The position numbers and the translations under genes were made by a program. The notes below the pieces were generated by a model. That model had not been told where the DNA came from and did not search any database. It saw only the letters and a list, made by a program, of their open reading frames with translations. From Sophora flavescens (lineage: Eukaryota; Streptophyta; Magnoliopsida; Fabales; Fabaceae), in NCBI GenBank assembly GCA_030762895.1, contig CM061063.1:55755196-55819195 (forward strand): 64,000 nucleotides of DNA, given 5' to 3'. This document shows positions 13,018 through 23,895 of this stretch, in pieces (within the stretch, counting starts at the first letter, position 1; the number at the start of each line of letters is the position of its first letter).

Positions 13018-14062
13018 TAAGGCTGGCAAAATTATCGTTTATCCATTATTTATTCGATCCATTTATAAGAAAATTCATTTAATCTATCAATCTATCAAAA
13101 AATATATAAATGGATTGGATTTGATTGTTTTTTAGTGAATGATTTATGATCCATTCAATTATTTTCTAAATCCATTGGATCGACAATAAAAAAGTAATGG
13201 ATAAATTTTTATCCATTCCAAATATTTTTTAAAATCATTTTCATAAAAAAAATTCCATGTAATTTTCTCCGGTTTCTATTATTTTTCTCTTCATTATTTT
13301 CAATTTTATTTTTTTGGTTTTTGTTTTTTATTAACTAATTAAAAGTGATAAAAATACGTCACATGCTCCACAAAACGACGAGGTGGTGATATATTTGAAG
13401 TTTTGAACTATTATTTAAAATATTTTCAACTAATTATCAATGTGAATTACTAGGACAAAATGAAAGCAAAATTGTATTTCACTATTTGCACTGTATGACG
13501 AACTTCCATGCTTCCAATTCCAACGGTGATTACTGGGATGTGGATTCACTGTAGTCCAAATATTGACTGCAGATGATCCTAGCCTCACAAAATATTTTTT
13601 AACAAAAAAAAAATGAAAACATAAATCTTAAACTTTTGTTTTTCCACCGTTAGATGATAACCGTGTCTCCCTGCAGTCACTTTTGGACTGCAGGGAATCC
13701 TAGTCCGTGATTACTGGGTAGGTTACGGAATAGAGAGAAAAAGAGAGGGTATAGAGAGAAAATATAGAGGGGAGAGAGAGAGGGAGAGGGAATGGAGAGA
13801 AAATATTTAAAAAAAATATAAATTATTTAATTTTTAATAAAAAACTATTTAATTTTCAAAAATATTTTCGTGGATGGATCGGATATCCATCCGTAAAATA
13901 GTTGTTAATGGATGGATTGGATGGTTTTTATTGAATGGATCATGGATGAATTGGATTTTTTTAATAAATTTTTAATGGATTATAATGGATTAATGGTTGT
14001 TTCTAATCCATCAATTATAATTCGAATAAAAATTTATCCAATCCATTCATTTGCCACCCCTA
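13018..14062. mobile_element. Non-autonomous hAT-like element, about 1.05 kb
   Basis: The left end reads TAAGGCTGGCAAA and the right end, inverted, TTAGGGGTGGCAAA; 'TAGGGGTGGCAAA' is a familiar hAT-type terminus in plants. Both subterminal regions are packed with ATCCAT/ATGGAT words, the right side being the reverse complement of the left in style. No transposase is encoded. A convincing 8-bp target duplication was not found, which fits an old copy. Confidence 0.6.
13538..13706. mobile_element. MITE nested in the hAT-like element
   Basis: A 169-bp segment is bracketed by the 12-bp direct repeat GTGATTACTGGG at 13526-13537 and 13707-13718. Its ends are inverted copies of about 30 bp, with a core GGATTC.CTG.AGTCCAAA and then GACTGCAG on both sides. 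Terminal inverted repeats inside a direct repeat indicate a transposed insertion, later than its 1-kb host element. The direct repeat is longer than the usual 8-10 bp, so part may be chance. Confidence 0.75.
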
Positions 14063-14875
14063 ATAATTAGAGTACAGATAATACAAGACCAAGAAGCTCT
14101 TAGCAAACTGAATTTAATTTGCCTTATCATTTCTCTTTAATTATTGGTCCTCCGTCATAAGAAACATATTTAGGTATTTGACACTAATATTCTCAATGGT
14201 CAAGATTTTATCTAAATTAATTTCTTATAATATTATTTATATTCGACTGATAATATGTATTCATAACCTGTGTCATACAATCTATTTTTAATAGATTGAT
14301 ATAATACTTTATATTCACCCTTTACACACCAATTTCAAAGTAAGAGTAGTTATGGTTAATATGATTGATATTGACATTTTAAATTAGGACAAAACTTAGG
14401 TGCGGTTGTTTTTGTATATTTTTATTATTGTTCAATCACAATTTAATAAATGGGTTAAAAAATCAATAGAAAAAATAGGAACATAGTTTAAATTTCAATG
14501 AAAAATTTAATCTATATATCATGTTATAATTGGTGAACACCACAAACAACACTTATTAAATAACACCTAAGTTTTTACCTTTAAATTAATCAATTAGCTT
14601 AAGAAAAAAATTACATTGATCTCCCCTATATTTAACTTAATTAAACTTGACATCTTCTGTTTCCAAAATTTGCATGGAGAGGTCGGTGAAATTAAAATCA
14701 CTTCCTCTAGAGAAGATAAGTCTACCGGTCTCAAGCGAAGTTACAATAATTTTTAAAATAATAGGAATTTGAGTGTAATTAAGTCAAATCTTAAGAGTTG
14801 ACAATGTAATTTTCTCCTTAATCAATTATATTTTTTTGTGAAATTATATAAAAAATATGGAATTATGTAGGAGAG

Positions 14876-15106
14876 TTTTTTTTTATTTACGAACCACCAT
14901 AATTAGGGCTTTTGGTTCCCCAGTGGCATCCCGAGTATCTCCACAAGCTTCAGTCCTATGAGACTAATTCTCGATCGATTGCTTAGAGCAGGGAATTAAC
15001 CCTTGATTTTTGCAACCTTCCAACTTAAGTGTCTGCCACTAAAACTTCGAACTTATGTTCTACTTCTTATGGGGTCAGTATATTTATATTTACCACTCGA
15101 CCAACC
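14876..15106 (-). mobile_element. SINE-like tRNA-derived element
   Basis: On the minus strand the copy starts near 15106 with TGGTCGAGTGGT at 15103-15092, similar to RNA polymerase III box A. After about 38 bp it has AAGTTCGAAGTTT at 15054-15042, similar to box B. It ends in an A-rich tail (the T-run at 14876-14884 on the plus strand). Box order, spacing and tail are what a plant SINE should show. No target duplication was confirmed. Confidence 0.5.
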
Positions 15107-15239
15107 CTTGATTGGTGATTCATGCCGGAGAACTTAATCCACTTTGGAGAAACCAATTGTCGGGGGGCTTCCTATATTCGGTTTAGTGCCGATAAAAAGG
15201 ATAGTCTATGTGAGAATATTGGGGTCAGAGCTAAATCTT

Positions 15240-16038
15240 CTTTAGTGAAGGTCGAATGGGTTTGGAGGAATGGATTTCTGTAGTCTCCAAGGCTTCAACT
15301 TATCTATGCTGGGGAAGCAAGGTTGGAAATTTATTTCTGACCCTAATGCTATGGTGTCTCGAATTTTCAAAGCTAAATATTTTCCTAAAGGGAATGTTTT
15401 GGAGTCTCAGCTTGGTCATAGTCCAAGTTATTCATGGCGTAGCATTTGGAGTTCCCGGGTATTAGATAAAGAAGGAGTTAGGTGGAGTGTAGGAGATGGT
15501 TCCAATATCCGAGTTTTTTCTGATCCCTGGCTTCGTGATGAAGAGAATAATTTTTTCATGGGTCCTATACATGCGAGTTTGGAGGATCTCAGGGTTAATA
15601 GCCTTTTTTATCCCGGGGACTAAGCGCTGGAATGTTCCCTTGCTCAACGATTTGTTGCTTCCTCATGAAGTTGATAGTATCAAGTGTATGCCTGTTTTCA
15701 AGTCAGTTGTGCATGATAATCTTATTTGGTGTCCGAGTCTGCATGATGAAAACAACTTACCAAGTCTTTGTTAACAAATTAGTTGATGTCTCACACATGC
15801 GACTGGATGGTAGATGGAATATGATATGCGAGATGGACATTCCTCACAAAGTTCAAGTTTTCCTTTGGCAGGTAGTTAGAGATGTTCTTCATGTTAGAAC
15901 AAAGCTCCAAGAAAAAGGAGTTTGTTGTCCAACCATCTGCCCATTGTGTTCTTCTTCGCTAGAAAATACTTGGCATTTGTTCTTATCTTGTCTGAACAGC
16001 CAAAGGTGTTGGAGGGAGACTGGTTTGTTTGAGCGCAT
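15240..16038 (+). pseudogene. LINE ORF2 C-terminal part (post-RT and zf-RVT region)
   Basis: The frame beginning near 15270 reads LQGFNLSMLGKQGWKF, FKAKYFP, SYSWRSIWSSR and GDGSNIRVFSDPWL, the conserved block after the catalytic core in plant LINE reverse transcriptases. Frameshifts near 15618 and 15765 lead to a zf-RVT-like part with W.MIC.MDIPHKVQVFLW, CPLCSSSLENTWHLFLSC and CW. The catalytic YADD-type motif would lie upstream and is absent. Plant LINEs copy their RNA at the integration site, but this remnant cannot. The piece stops at the TSD of the solo LTR. Confidence 0.85.
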
Positions 16039-16522
16039 TGAGACACCCAGACGTCCCATTAAAGAAAAACCCAAAATTATTAAAATCTAATCGTGTTATT
16101 GGCGTAAGCAACCTTAAAACGGCGGAAAATTAAAAACTTAAAATATAAACATCATATGTACATACATAGATAGACATCATATCCAGCATACAGTCATACA
16201 GTACTATCTAGGGAATCCCATTAGTATGACCCCAAATAAGTACAAACTGGTAATCAAACTGAAAATAAATGCAACATCCCAAAGAGACAAGACGCACTGG
16301 CCATAGGCTCTCTACTCAACTACTCGGGTCCACTGCTCGTCCTCCAGCATCTGGCTCATAAGGGGTTCCATTTAGCTCCTCCATAGTTGCCTCCTCCACC
16401 AAGTCTTCTTATAGCGATCACATAAATAAAACATACACACAACAATATAATGTCAAACGTGGAAAGGGTTTAGCAACATTTAGTTCTATAATAGCACACA
16501 AACCTCCATCTCCAAAAGTATA

Positions 16523-16544
16523 AGTATATATATATATATATATG
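16523..16544. repeat. TA microsatellite
   Basis: A run of TATATATA lies within the solo LTR. Simple repeat only. Confidence 0.85.
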
Positions 16545-16888
16545 ACACAATCATCCTAAATCCACATCTAGGATCTTTCCTCTACCCTCCATCATGATGC
16601 AATGCAAATGCTGTATGAATCATCTCATCAGGTATCGGCCATATCCGGATATCAAACACAATGACACGTCCCAGAGGCCCCGGCGCAAACCCTCGTTCGC
16701 GGATGGAGGATGCACATGCAAAGCAATGGCACTATAGCTACACAGTCCGGTGCACACCTCTGAACCAAGGCCAGGGTGCTCATGCAACGCATGAACTATA
16801 GCTGCAACTAAAATGAAATCATGTCTGGGATGGTCCACCGTTAGCCTAAACCCCGGGAATTCTCCCTCCGAGGAATAGACCCCACACG

Positions 16889-16952
16889 ACCATGTTTCAG
16901 GTCCACCAGACCATGTTTCAGGTCAACCATATCACATACCATGTTTCAGGTC
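16889..16952. repeat. CCATGTTTCAGGT short direct repeats
   Basis: Three copies of CCATGTTTCAGGTC occur in about 65 bp of the solo LTR, separated by short spacers. Confidence 0.8.
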
Positions 16953-17769
16953 ACCCTCTAGTGCCCTAATCACTCATCATATCTCAGAAATAACCTCAAT
17001 AATAATCTCGCCTCATCATCATATCACAGTAATCATCTTGGTTAGGCACTACTAACACATATATAATCTGAATTCCTCAATACATCATCATATCTCAACA
17101 TAACTTATCCCTTACTCAACCTCTAAGCATAATCACTCATCACATCATACCATCATATCATCAAAATCATCATCATTTCATGTCATAAAATCATCATTAC
17201 ATTCATATCATCATTTCCAAAATAATAATCATTATCAAAATCTAATAAAATAATAATATAACATATTCATAAAATAATCACAGTACTCATAACATCATCA
17301 TCCATCAATCACAAATATTCATTCAACCAATCAAGCAGTCCAAGCAGGTAACAATCTAATAATAAAATAATATATAATAAACGTAACGGCGATAAACGCA
17401 CAATCTCAATATCTTCACGGGTACCACTAAGTAGTCCCCAGTGTGATATGAACATTGTCCGTTACTCGCTATCCTGTAGGGTTTAGGTCACCCTACGCCA
17501 TTATCGAATTAAACGTTACTGTGCCGTTTCCGATGTTAAATAATTTCTTTCCCTCACCTGAAGAACATATGACCTCGAAAACTGATAAACCGCCATTTTG
17601 TATACCTTATCGTTGGGAAATTAGGTGTGATTTGTTATTTATTTGGATATTATTGTGGATACTCACCCTATTTCCCATGATTATTGTAGAATTTGTCATC
17701 ATGGCAGTGCAACATCTAACTTGGAGAAAAAGCAACAACTCTGAAGGATTTTTGGATAAAAAGGCTGAG

Positions 17770-18962
17770 TTGTGAAGATTGCAAAGAAGCACGGTCATGC
17801 TCAATATTAAGCACGATCGTGCTCATTATAAGAGCCTGTGTTGATCAGCATGCCCTTGCTTGTTTGCTGGAGTTGACGTCGTTTTCTAAGCACGGTCGTG
17901 CTCATCATTAAGCACGACTGTGCTCATTAGCAAGGCCTTGCTGACTTTCTTAGTTTTAGCACGGTTTGATGTCGTTTTAGTTGAGCGCGACCGTGCTCAA
18001 CATTAAGCACGACCGTGCTCGTGTATCAGAGGCCCAATCACTTAGGTTTTCTCAGTTAGCTATAAAAAGAGGTAATTAGGGCACAGATTGGGGGGACTGA
18101 TCGCAAAGAGAAGAATAGAGCCGTCAAGTGAAGGATCGTCTCCCAGTTGATTCGAAGTCTGTTTTGCATCAAAATGGTGTTCGGGTTTTAGTTTCCTAAT
18201 TCTCTCTTATGGATTGTTACATGCTTGTGATTTGTACAGTGACCTTTATGACTATGCTTAGCTAATTTCATTCCTAGGGTAATGGTGGATCTTATGTTTT
18301 GATACCTTTGATGTTTTCCCAATTTTAATATGATATAGTGTTTCGTTTAATTGGTTGGTTTAATCCTTGCGTTTGAATTTCTAGAAGGTTTGATCGTCCT
18401 TTTCTAAGTTGATTAATTGACTGGTGACCGTACCACAATTAGTTAACGGAACTCTAGGATTAACCAGATTTGGGGTTGCGTGGACCAAACGCAATCCCCT
18501 ATTTTCAATCACGTATTGAATTAACAAAACTTGCCAGTTCTTTATGCTTCTTTTAACTATTTGCCTTGCATGACCATTGGGGGTAACTGTTTAGGAGAAA
18601 TAATATTATTGCATGACCATTGGGTATTAATAGCTTTAGAACGAGTGATTGACAATCAATAAGAAACACATATTATTGAGGAATTGGGTAATATCATAGG
18701 TAGCGACATAAGTGAAACCAGGCACCTTAGGCTTTCCATAATTGAACATTTGCTTGCAATTATTTGCTTTTCTTGGCTTTCACAATCTTGTTATTTTTAT
18801 TTCTTTGTTTTCAACCAATTCGATTGTCTAAATAACATAAGGAAGTAATTAATCTAGTACTTGTCAACAATCTATGTGGGTTCGATACTTGGAGTCCCAA
18901 ATACTCCTATATTACTTTTGCGATAGGGTGCACTTTCCCTTAAGTGTAGTTTTAGCGCAACA
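17770..18962 (+). mobile_element. Athila-like LTR segment nested in the solo LTR
   Basis: The segment is organised in the plus direction, opposite to its host. It has a dyad cluster (17790-18020), a TATA box TATAAAAAGAGG at 18061, then a long untranslated-type stretch. That stretch carries word patterns also seen in the Athila-like LTR at 35.7-36.3 kb (a tail 'ggttcgatacttgg...' ending GCGCAACA, against CCGGCGTCACAACA there). Its right edge is probably 18962. The left edge and the target duplication were not found; AACCGC occurs near 17586 and after 18962 but gives no canonical ends. Confidence 0.45.
17790..18020. promoter_or_regulatory. Cluster of AGCACGRYCGTGCTC dyads upstream of a TATA box
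   Basis: Six near-palindromic words lie in about 230 bp: AGCACGGTCATGCTC, AGCACGATCGTGCTC, AGCACGGTCGTGCTC, AGCACGACTGTGCTC, GAGCGCGACCGTGCTC and AGCACGACCGTGCTC. They often come in pairs separated by 'A.CATTA'. They end about 40 bp before TATAAAAAG at 18061, a position suited to promoter elements of the LTR. Binding by a factor is inference. Confidence 0.6.
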
Positions 18963-20089
18963 GAACCGCTACGAGATCACTCCTACTCGACTCCTCTCGA
19001 ATATGCCTCACATCGAACAAGGTCCCCGAATCTCCGATGTCCCACCTAAACATCACATTTTGAAAGACACTAAATAAGAAACTCAAAATCTGCAGTAAGC
19101 ACCACAAGATCCGCCACTGTTTCGACTCTATATCTCACAATCTAGACCATTTTTTAACAAAGTGAACGGTGAGATTAAAGAGCTACATTTCCTTTACCTT
19201 ATCCAAATAATTTAGCTCGATCCAACGGTGGATGAGCCTAAGATGAACCTCCCAAGGTGACTGGTCTGGAGCTACCCGAGTTGAGCTTATCTCCTTATTC
19301 CGAGTCAGATAACTCACACTCTGGGGATTTATATGAAATTTCAACCGTTGAATATGAAATACTATCAACCCATAACCTCTCTATGAAATTTCATCACGAT
19401 CTAATGGTGGAGGAAGGTGTGGTGACGATTTCACAGGGACCACTCCAACTAAGCTTCAAAGCTTCCAACAATGGTTGTCTTGTATCTTTGGGAATTTTCT
19501 TCTCCAACTCTTCTTTCTCATGCTGCATGAAAGTGAGAAGGAAGTGAAGTCTGATCACTCTTCTCTTGGTTTTGTTTAGATGACTTAGGTGGCTTTAAGG
19601 TAACTTAGTGGAAAAACAAGTGTCATGCATGCAAAGGGGTAGTGGAGATAGGTGTCATACATGCGAAGGGGTTAGGTGTCATACATGCAAAGGGGTAGTC
19701 GAGTGTGAGGTGGCGTCACCATGGCCACCTTCCTCCTGGTCATGACACGTGTCACTGCGTGTTGTTCCGTCTGCACAACTGTGTGTTTTCTTCCGCATCT
19801 TCGTGTGTAACCTACTGTTGGAATGTTTTTCTGTAATTATTTTAGGCCATTCCCAAAAGCCTTTTATACTCAAGCCCGATCTAATTTTAAAATTCAAATT
19901 ATCAACTAATTAATTAGTTGATTAATTAATCCCTCGTTTGCGTTCCCTTGCATTCTGAACCTGTTTTAACTCCGATTCCCCTCAAACTTGAAACACAACT
20001 CACTAACACCTGAGAAACGTGATTAAGACTTCAAATATGCTTAATCCTTTCCTCATATAATAATCTAGAAAATGGGGTGTTACACGCAT

Positions 20090-20811
20090 GGAGTCTTCCA
20101 TGAATGCAGTGGAGAGTTTCTCAAAGTTTCTCTTCCATTTTAGCGCCTCGATGAACTGGAGAAAAGGGAAGCTTTTGCAATGATCCTATGGAGTATTTGG
20201 AGGAATAGGAGCTTGAAGGTGTGGGAGGAGAAGGATGAGGATGCTAGGCAAGTGTGGCATGCGTTACAGACACTCCAAGACTGGAAGGTCGCAAGAAGAC
20301 AAGAGTTGCATGTCGCTGATCATGGATCTGGTGCTATTGCTTGGACTAAGCCGCATTCTGGGTGGACAAAATGTAACATAGATGCAGGCTTTTTCAAACT
20401 GAAAATTTGTCTTCTTTGTGGCATTTGTTTAAGGGATGAAAATGGTACCTTTATGCAAGCTAAGACTGGTTGATTTACTCCTATGGCGAGAAGCTTGGAA
20501 GGTGAAGCAATAGCTCTCTTGGAAGGTATTCAATGGGCTCTTGAGGCATGGAGAAGGTGATCTTTGAGGTTAATTGCAAGCCGGTGGCTAACTCCTTTAA
20601 CTTATCTAAGCATGATATTTCAGAGTTTGGCTTTATTATTTCGTATTGTAGGGACATTTTGAATTCTAGAATAAACTATGTTGTTAAGTTTGATAGGAGT
20701 GAAGGTAATATAGTTATTCATAAGCTTGCTAGGACTAGATATCATACTTCTCACGTCTTTGATTACATTTCAACTTGTATTGATTCTCAGATTGCTATTG
20801 AAATGAAATAA
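20090..20811 (+). pseudogene. LINE ORF2 terminal RNase H-like part
   Basis: After the insertion the frame at 20180 reads LWSIWRNRSLKVWEEK and KPHSGWTKCNIDAGFF, the standard linker and entry of the RNase H-like domain of plant LINEs. It reaches a TGA at 20473. The rest follows in another frame from 20548 (EVNCKPVANSFN, FGFIISYCRDIL, NIVIHKLAR). The catalytic aspartates are only partly preserved. It is followed within 15 bp by the LINE poly(A) run. Confidence 0.8.
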
Positions 20812-20873
20812 GCCTATTATTGTAAAAAAAAAACCCTCTGCACTATAAGATGATGCGATAACTGAGCTATAGG

Positions 20874-21061
20874 TATTAGAATGAAGAAGTGATGAATGAA
20901 TAATGATTCATTGATCTGCAGATTCTATTACAGAATAGAGCATATATACAAGGTGGATACATCAGCTTAGAGTAGTAAACTTCTAACCAACTTTTCTAAC
21001 TACTTTAACAGAATTATAACTGAAAATAACTGAATAACTAACTAAATACATATAGCTAATA
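20874..21061 (-). repeat. Copia 3' LTR (188 bp, full length)
   Basis: This is the longer of the two LTRs. Its first 95 bp on the plus strand match the other LTR with one visible difference (attgatc against attaatc). It also holds about 90 bp that the partner lacks, between two copies of ATACAT. Confidence 0.93.
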
Positions 21062-21080
21062 TGCCCCCTCAAGTTGGAAG
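21062..21080 (-). other. Copia polypurine tract
   Basis: On the minus strand, ACTTGAGGGGGCA directly abuts the 3' LTR. The TTGAGGGGG core is typical of the plus-strand priming site of plant copia elements. Confidence 0.85.
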
Positions 21081-23579
21081 ATAGATGTCTTGAATTCCTA
21101 ACTTGGATATTAAGGAATTGAAGATAGGAGCTGTCACTGGTTTGGTTAATAGGTTTGCAAGTTGATGAGCTGACTTTACATGTACCAAACGTATTACTTT
21201 TGTCAAGACCTTTTCTCTAATGAAATGACAGTCAATTTCTATGTGTTTGGACCTCTCATGGAAAGTTGGGTTTGATGCTAAATGGATGGCTGCTTGACTG
21301 TCACTGAACGGCAGTGTTGGGCCAATAGAAATCTCAAAGTCCTTGAGCAAAAATGCTAGCCATTGAAGTTCACTAGCAACACTAGCAAGTGCTCTATATT
21401 CTGCCTCAGCAGAGGATCTAGACACCACATGCTGTTTTTTTGATTTCCAAGAGACTAAGGAATCTCCAAGGAAGATGCAATAGCCAGTTGTAGACCTTCG
21501 GGTGTCTGGACAGTTGCCCCAGTCCGAGTCTGCATATGCCTTTAAGGACAAGGATGATTGAGCAGAGAAGAACAGGCCCGTGCCAGGAGTGGATTTGAGA
21601 TATCTGAGCAGATGATGGGTTGCATCTAGGTGAGCTGTAGTTGGAGATGACATGTGTTGACTCAGCTTATTAACTGCAAAGCTTATGTCTGGCCGAGAGA
21701 TGGTGAGATAGAGTAATCTTCCAACCAGCCTTCTATATTGTGCGCCATTCTGCAGAGGTTTGCCATCTGATGAGCTTAGCTTCAGATTAGGGTCCATGGG
21801 AAGGTTGGACGGCTTGCTGTCTAAGAAACCAGTATCATCAAGTAAGGAAAGGACATACTTCCTCTGGGACAGGTAGATGCCCTTCTTTGATTTTGCAATC
21901 TCCAAGCCAAGGAAGTATTTCAAATTGCCAAGAACCTTTAGCTTGAAAAGCTTCTGCAATTGATTCTGTACCTGGTGAACTGCAACATGACTAGGACTAG
22001 CTATTATAATGTCATCCACATAGACCAATAATGCAACAAAGGTTGATGCCGAACCTGTTGTGAATAAGCTGTAATCACTTTTGGATTGTGTGAAGCCACA
22101 ACTGAGTAAGGCAGTGGAAAATTTGGTGAACCATTGGCGAGAAGCTTGTCTTAAGCCATAAATGGACTTGTTTAGTCTGCATACCAAACTGCCTTTATCT
22201 GATTTATATCCAAGAGGCATATCCATATATACTTCCTCAAATAGATCCCCATTTAAGAAGGCATTATTTACATCAAGTTGTAGTAAATGCCATCCTTTTA
22301 TGGCTGCCAAAGACAAGAGAACTCTCACAGTTGTGAGTTTGGCTACTGGGGAAAAAGTGTCTCTGAAATCCACTCCAGCTTGTTGAGTATACCCTTTTGC
22401 TACCAACCTGGCTTTGAGCCTATCAACTGAACCATCTGGCTTAGTTTTGACCTTGTACACCCATCTACAACCAATTGTGTGTTTACCAACAGGAAGTGGG
22501 ACTAAGGTCCATGTATTGTTTGCTTCCATGGCTGCAAGTTCTTCACTCATTGCTTGCTGCCATTTAGGGAACTTAGCAGCTTGATGATAAAACTGAGGCT
22601 CATAAAAGCTAGAAATCTGATTAATGAAGGCAGAATAGGAGGGTGACAATCTGTCATGACTGAGATGAGTGAAGATGGGATATGAAGTCGTGTTGTTGCA
22701 TATATATTGTTGTAGATAGGTAGGTTGTCTAACTGTTCTACCAGACCTCCTGAGATGAGGCTCATCAGCAAGGTCAGGAGAAGACATTTGTGGATCAGGG
22801 TCTGGAGGATGAGGGTGTGCTGGATCAGGATCTGGAGGATGAGGATGTGCAGGCAAGATCACATCTGCAGGTGGGATTGCTGCTGGAACACTTGCACTAT
22901 CTGGCAAAGGTAGTGGGATCACTGTGTCAGGGAAGGGATCCATGACTGTACCAGAGTTTGGAACTTTCTGAAATGGAAAAACATTCTCATGGAAAACCAC
23001 ATCCCTTGATATGATGAATTGCTTGGTAGTGAGATCATAAAGCTTGTAACCTTTGTGTCCAATAGGATACCCCATGAAAACTGTAGGAATTGCCCTGGGA
23101 GTGAATTTATCTCTCTTTGAGCACAATGTAGAAGCAAAGGCAAGGCAACCAAATACTTTGAGAGCTGAATAGTCAGGAGCCTTCTTGAACAAAAGCTCAT
23201 AAGGTGTTTTTTGTTTGAGTAAGGGTGTAGGAGTCCTATATATAAGGAACGCAGCAGTCTTCAAACACTCATTCCAAAAAGATATTGGAATCCTAGACTG
23301 AAAGTAGATCGCCCGAGCCACATTAAGGAGGTGTTGATGTTTCCTCTCAACTACTGAATTTTGTTGTGGTCTTTCAACACAACTAAATTGATGCAAGGTC
23401 CCTTTTTTTGCTAGAAAATCAGTCAAGGATAGTTCTTTTGCATTATCTGTACGAATTTGTTTAATTGTGATGTGGAATTGAGTTTCCACTAGAGCAAAGA
23501 ACTGTTGAATGTATGATTGTGCCTCAGATTTATATTGTAACATGTATATCCATGTAAAGCGTACGTGTATGATCATCAA
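21069..23579 (-). CDS. Copia pol: integrase core, reverse transcriptase, RNase H
   Basis: This 836-codon open frame begins inside the integrase core, after a frameshift near 23555. It keeps the integrase D and E surroundings (IRTDNAKEL, QQNSVVERKHQ) and the fold's NECLKTAAFLIYRTPT block. After a proline-rich linker (PHPPDPDPAHPHPPDPDP) the RT carries WTLVPLP, CRWVYKVK, RLKARLVAKG, LQLDVNNAFLNGDL, SIYGLRQASRQW and the catalytic YVDD. RNase H follows with ADSDWGNCPDTRRSTTGYC and SRSSAEAEYRAL, then a typical copia tail. The domains would make and insert a DNA copy of the element RNA. All RT and RNase H motifs look intact; the broken parts lie upstream. Confidence 0.93.
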   Translation of the reverse strand: MMIIHVRFTWIYMLQYKSEAQSYIQQFFALVETQFHITIKQIRTDNAKELSLTDFLAKKGTLHQFSCVERPQQNSVVERKHQHLLNVARAIYFQSRIPISFWNECLKTAAFLIYRTPTPLLKQKTPYELLFKKAPDYSALKVFGCLAFASTLCSKRDKFTPRAIPTVFMGYPIGHKGYKLYDLTTKQFIISRDVVFHENVFPFQKVPNSGTVMDPFPDTVIPLPLPDSASVPAAIPPADVILPAHPHPPDPDPAHPHPPDPDPQMSSPDLADEPHLRRSGRTVRQPTYLQQYICNNTTSYPIFTHLSHDRLSPSYSAFINQISSFYEPQFYHQAAKFPKWQQAMSEELAAMEANNTWTLVPLPVGKHTIGCRWVYKVKTKPDGSVDRLKARLVAKGYTQQAGVDFRDTFSPVAKLTTVRVLLSLAAIKGWHLLQLDVNNAFLNGDLFEEVYMDMPLGYKSDKGSLVCRLNKSIYGLRQASRQWFTKFSTALLSCGFTQSKSDYSLFTTGSASTFVALLVYVDDIIIASPSHVAVHQVQNQLQKLFKLKVLGNLKYFLGLEIAKSKKGIYLSQRKYVLSLLDDTGFLDSKPSNLPMDPNLKLSSSDGKPLQNGAQYRRLVGRLLYLTISRPDISFAVNKLSQHMSSPTTAHLDATHHLLRYLKSTPGTGLFFSAQSSLSLKAYADSDWGNCPDTRRSTTGYCIFLGDSLVSWKSKKQHVVSRSSAEAEYRALASVASELQWLAFLLKDFEISIGPTLPFSDSQAAIHLASNPTFHERSKHIEIDCHFIREKVLTKVIRLVHVKSAHQLANLLTKPVTAPIFNSLISKLGIQDIYLPT

Positions 23580-23895
23580 CTAATGTCAGGAAATACCTTT
23601 TATTATCATGGCTAGGGACATGATAGGGTCCCCATATGTCACAATGCACTAAATCAAAAACTGATTCTGACATGTGATTAAAAGATTGAAAAGGTAATCT
23701 TTTTTGTTTTGATAGAGGACAAATGGAACAAGAATGTGAATTGTAAGCAGGAAAACCAAGTTCTTTATTGAGAAAGAGTAAACATTTATCCGATAGGTGT
23801 CCTAATCTTGCATGCCACAACTCATGGGTAGCTTTATTGGAAACAGAATTACAAGAAACACATGGTTTACAAGAATCAAAAGATTTACATTGTCT
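23530..23895 (-). pseudogene. Copia integrase zinc-finger region (frameshifted)
   Basis: The HHCC zinc finger of integrase is visible as WHARLGHLSDK ... CSICPLSKQKRLPF, followed by FDLVHCDIWGP and the first catalytic aspartate region ending LVDDHTR. It is separated from the protease side by a frameshift near 23895, close to a T-run, and from the rest of pol by one near 23555. The integrase core is thus split over two frames. Confidence 0.85.

Larger units (their letters stand above)
16039..20084 (-). mobile_element. Large solo LTR (4.05 kb) inserted in the LINE
   Basis: The 4,046-bp segment is flanked by CGCAT at 16034-16038 and 20085-20089. On the minus strand it begins TGTAACACCCC and ends GGGTGTCTCA, so it has TG...CA ends. 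TGTAACACC is a common LTR start in plant Ty3/gypsy chromoviruses. A TATA-like 'gagtataaaag' lies about 210 bp inside that start. No gag or pol, PBS or second LTR is present, so it is a solo LTR formed by LTR-LTR recombination. A second LTR-like block inside it accounts for part of the length. Confidence 0.8.
15120..20833 (+). mobile_element. 5'-truncated LINE interrupted by a 4.05-kb LTR insertion
   Basis: The LINE's reading direction is plus. It keeps only the end of ORF2: the region after the reverse transcriptase core, a zf-RVT-type zinc region, and an RNase H-like tail. It ends in a poly(A) run at 20824-20833. The stretch 16039-20084 does not belong to it: the LINE sequence resumes at the CGCAT duplication, and the coding sense continues across the joint. 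Loss of the 5' end is usual for LINEs. Confidence 0.85.

Noticed and set aside
17455..17775. Plus-strand 106-codon frame
   Set aside because: Lies inside the solo LTR and has no motif; chance frame.
17586..18968. AACCGC as target duplication of the inner Athila-like LTR
   Set aside because: The implied element ends would not be TG...CA, so the match may be chance.
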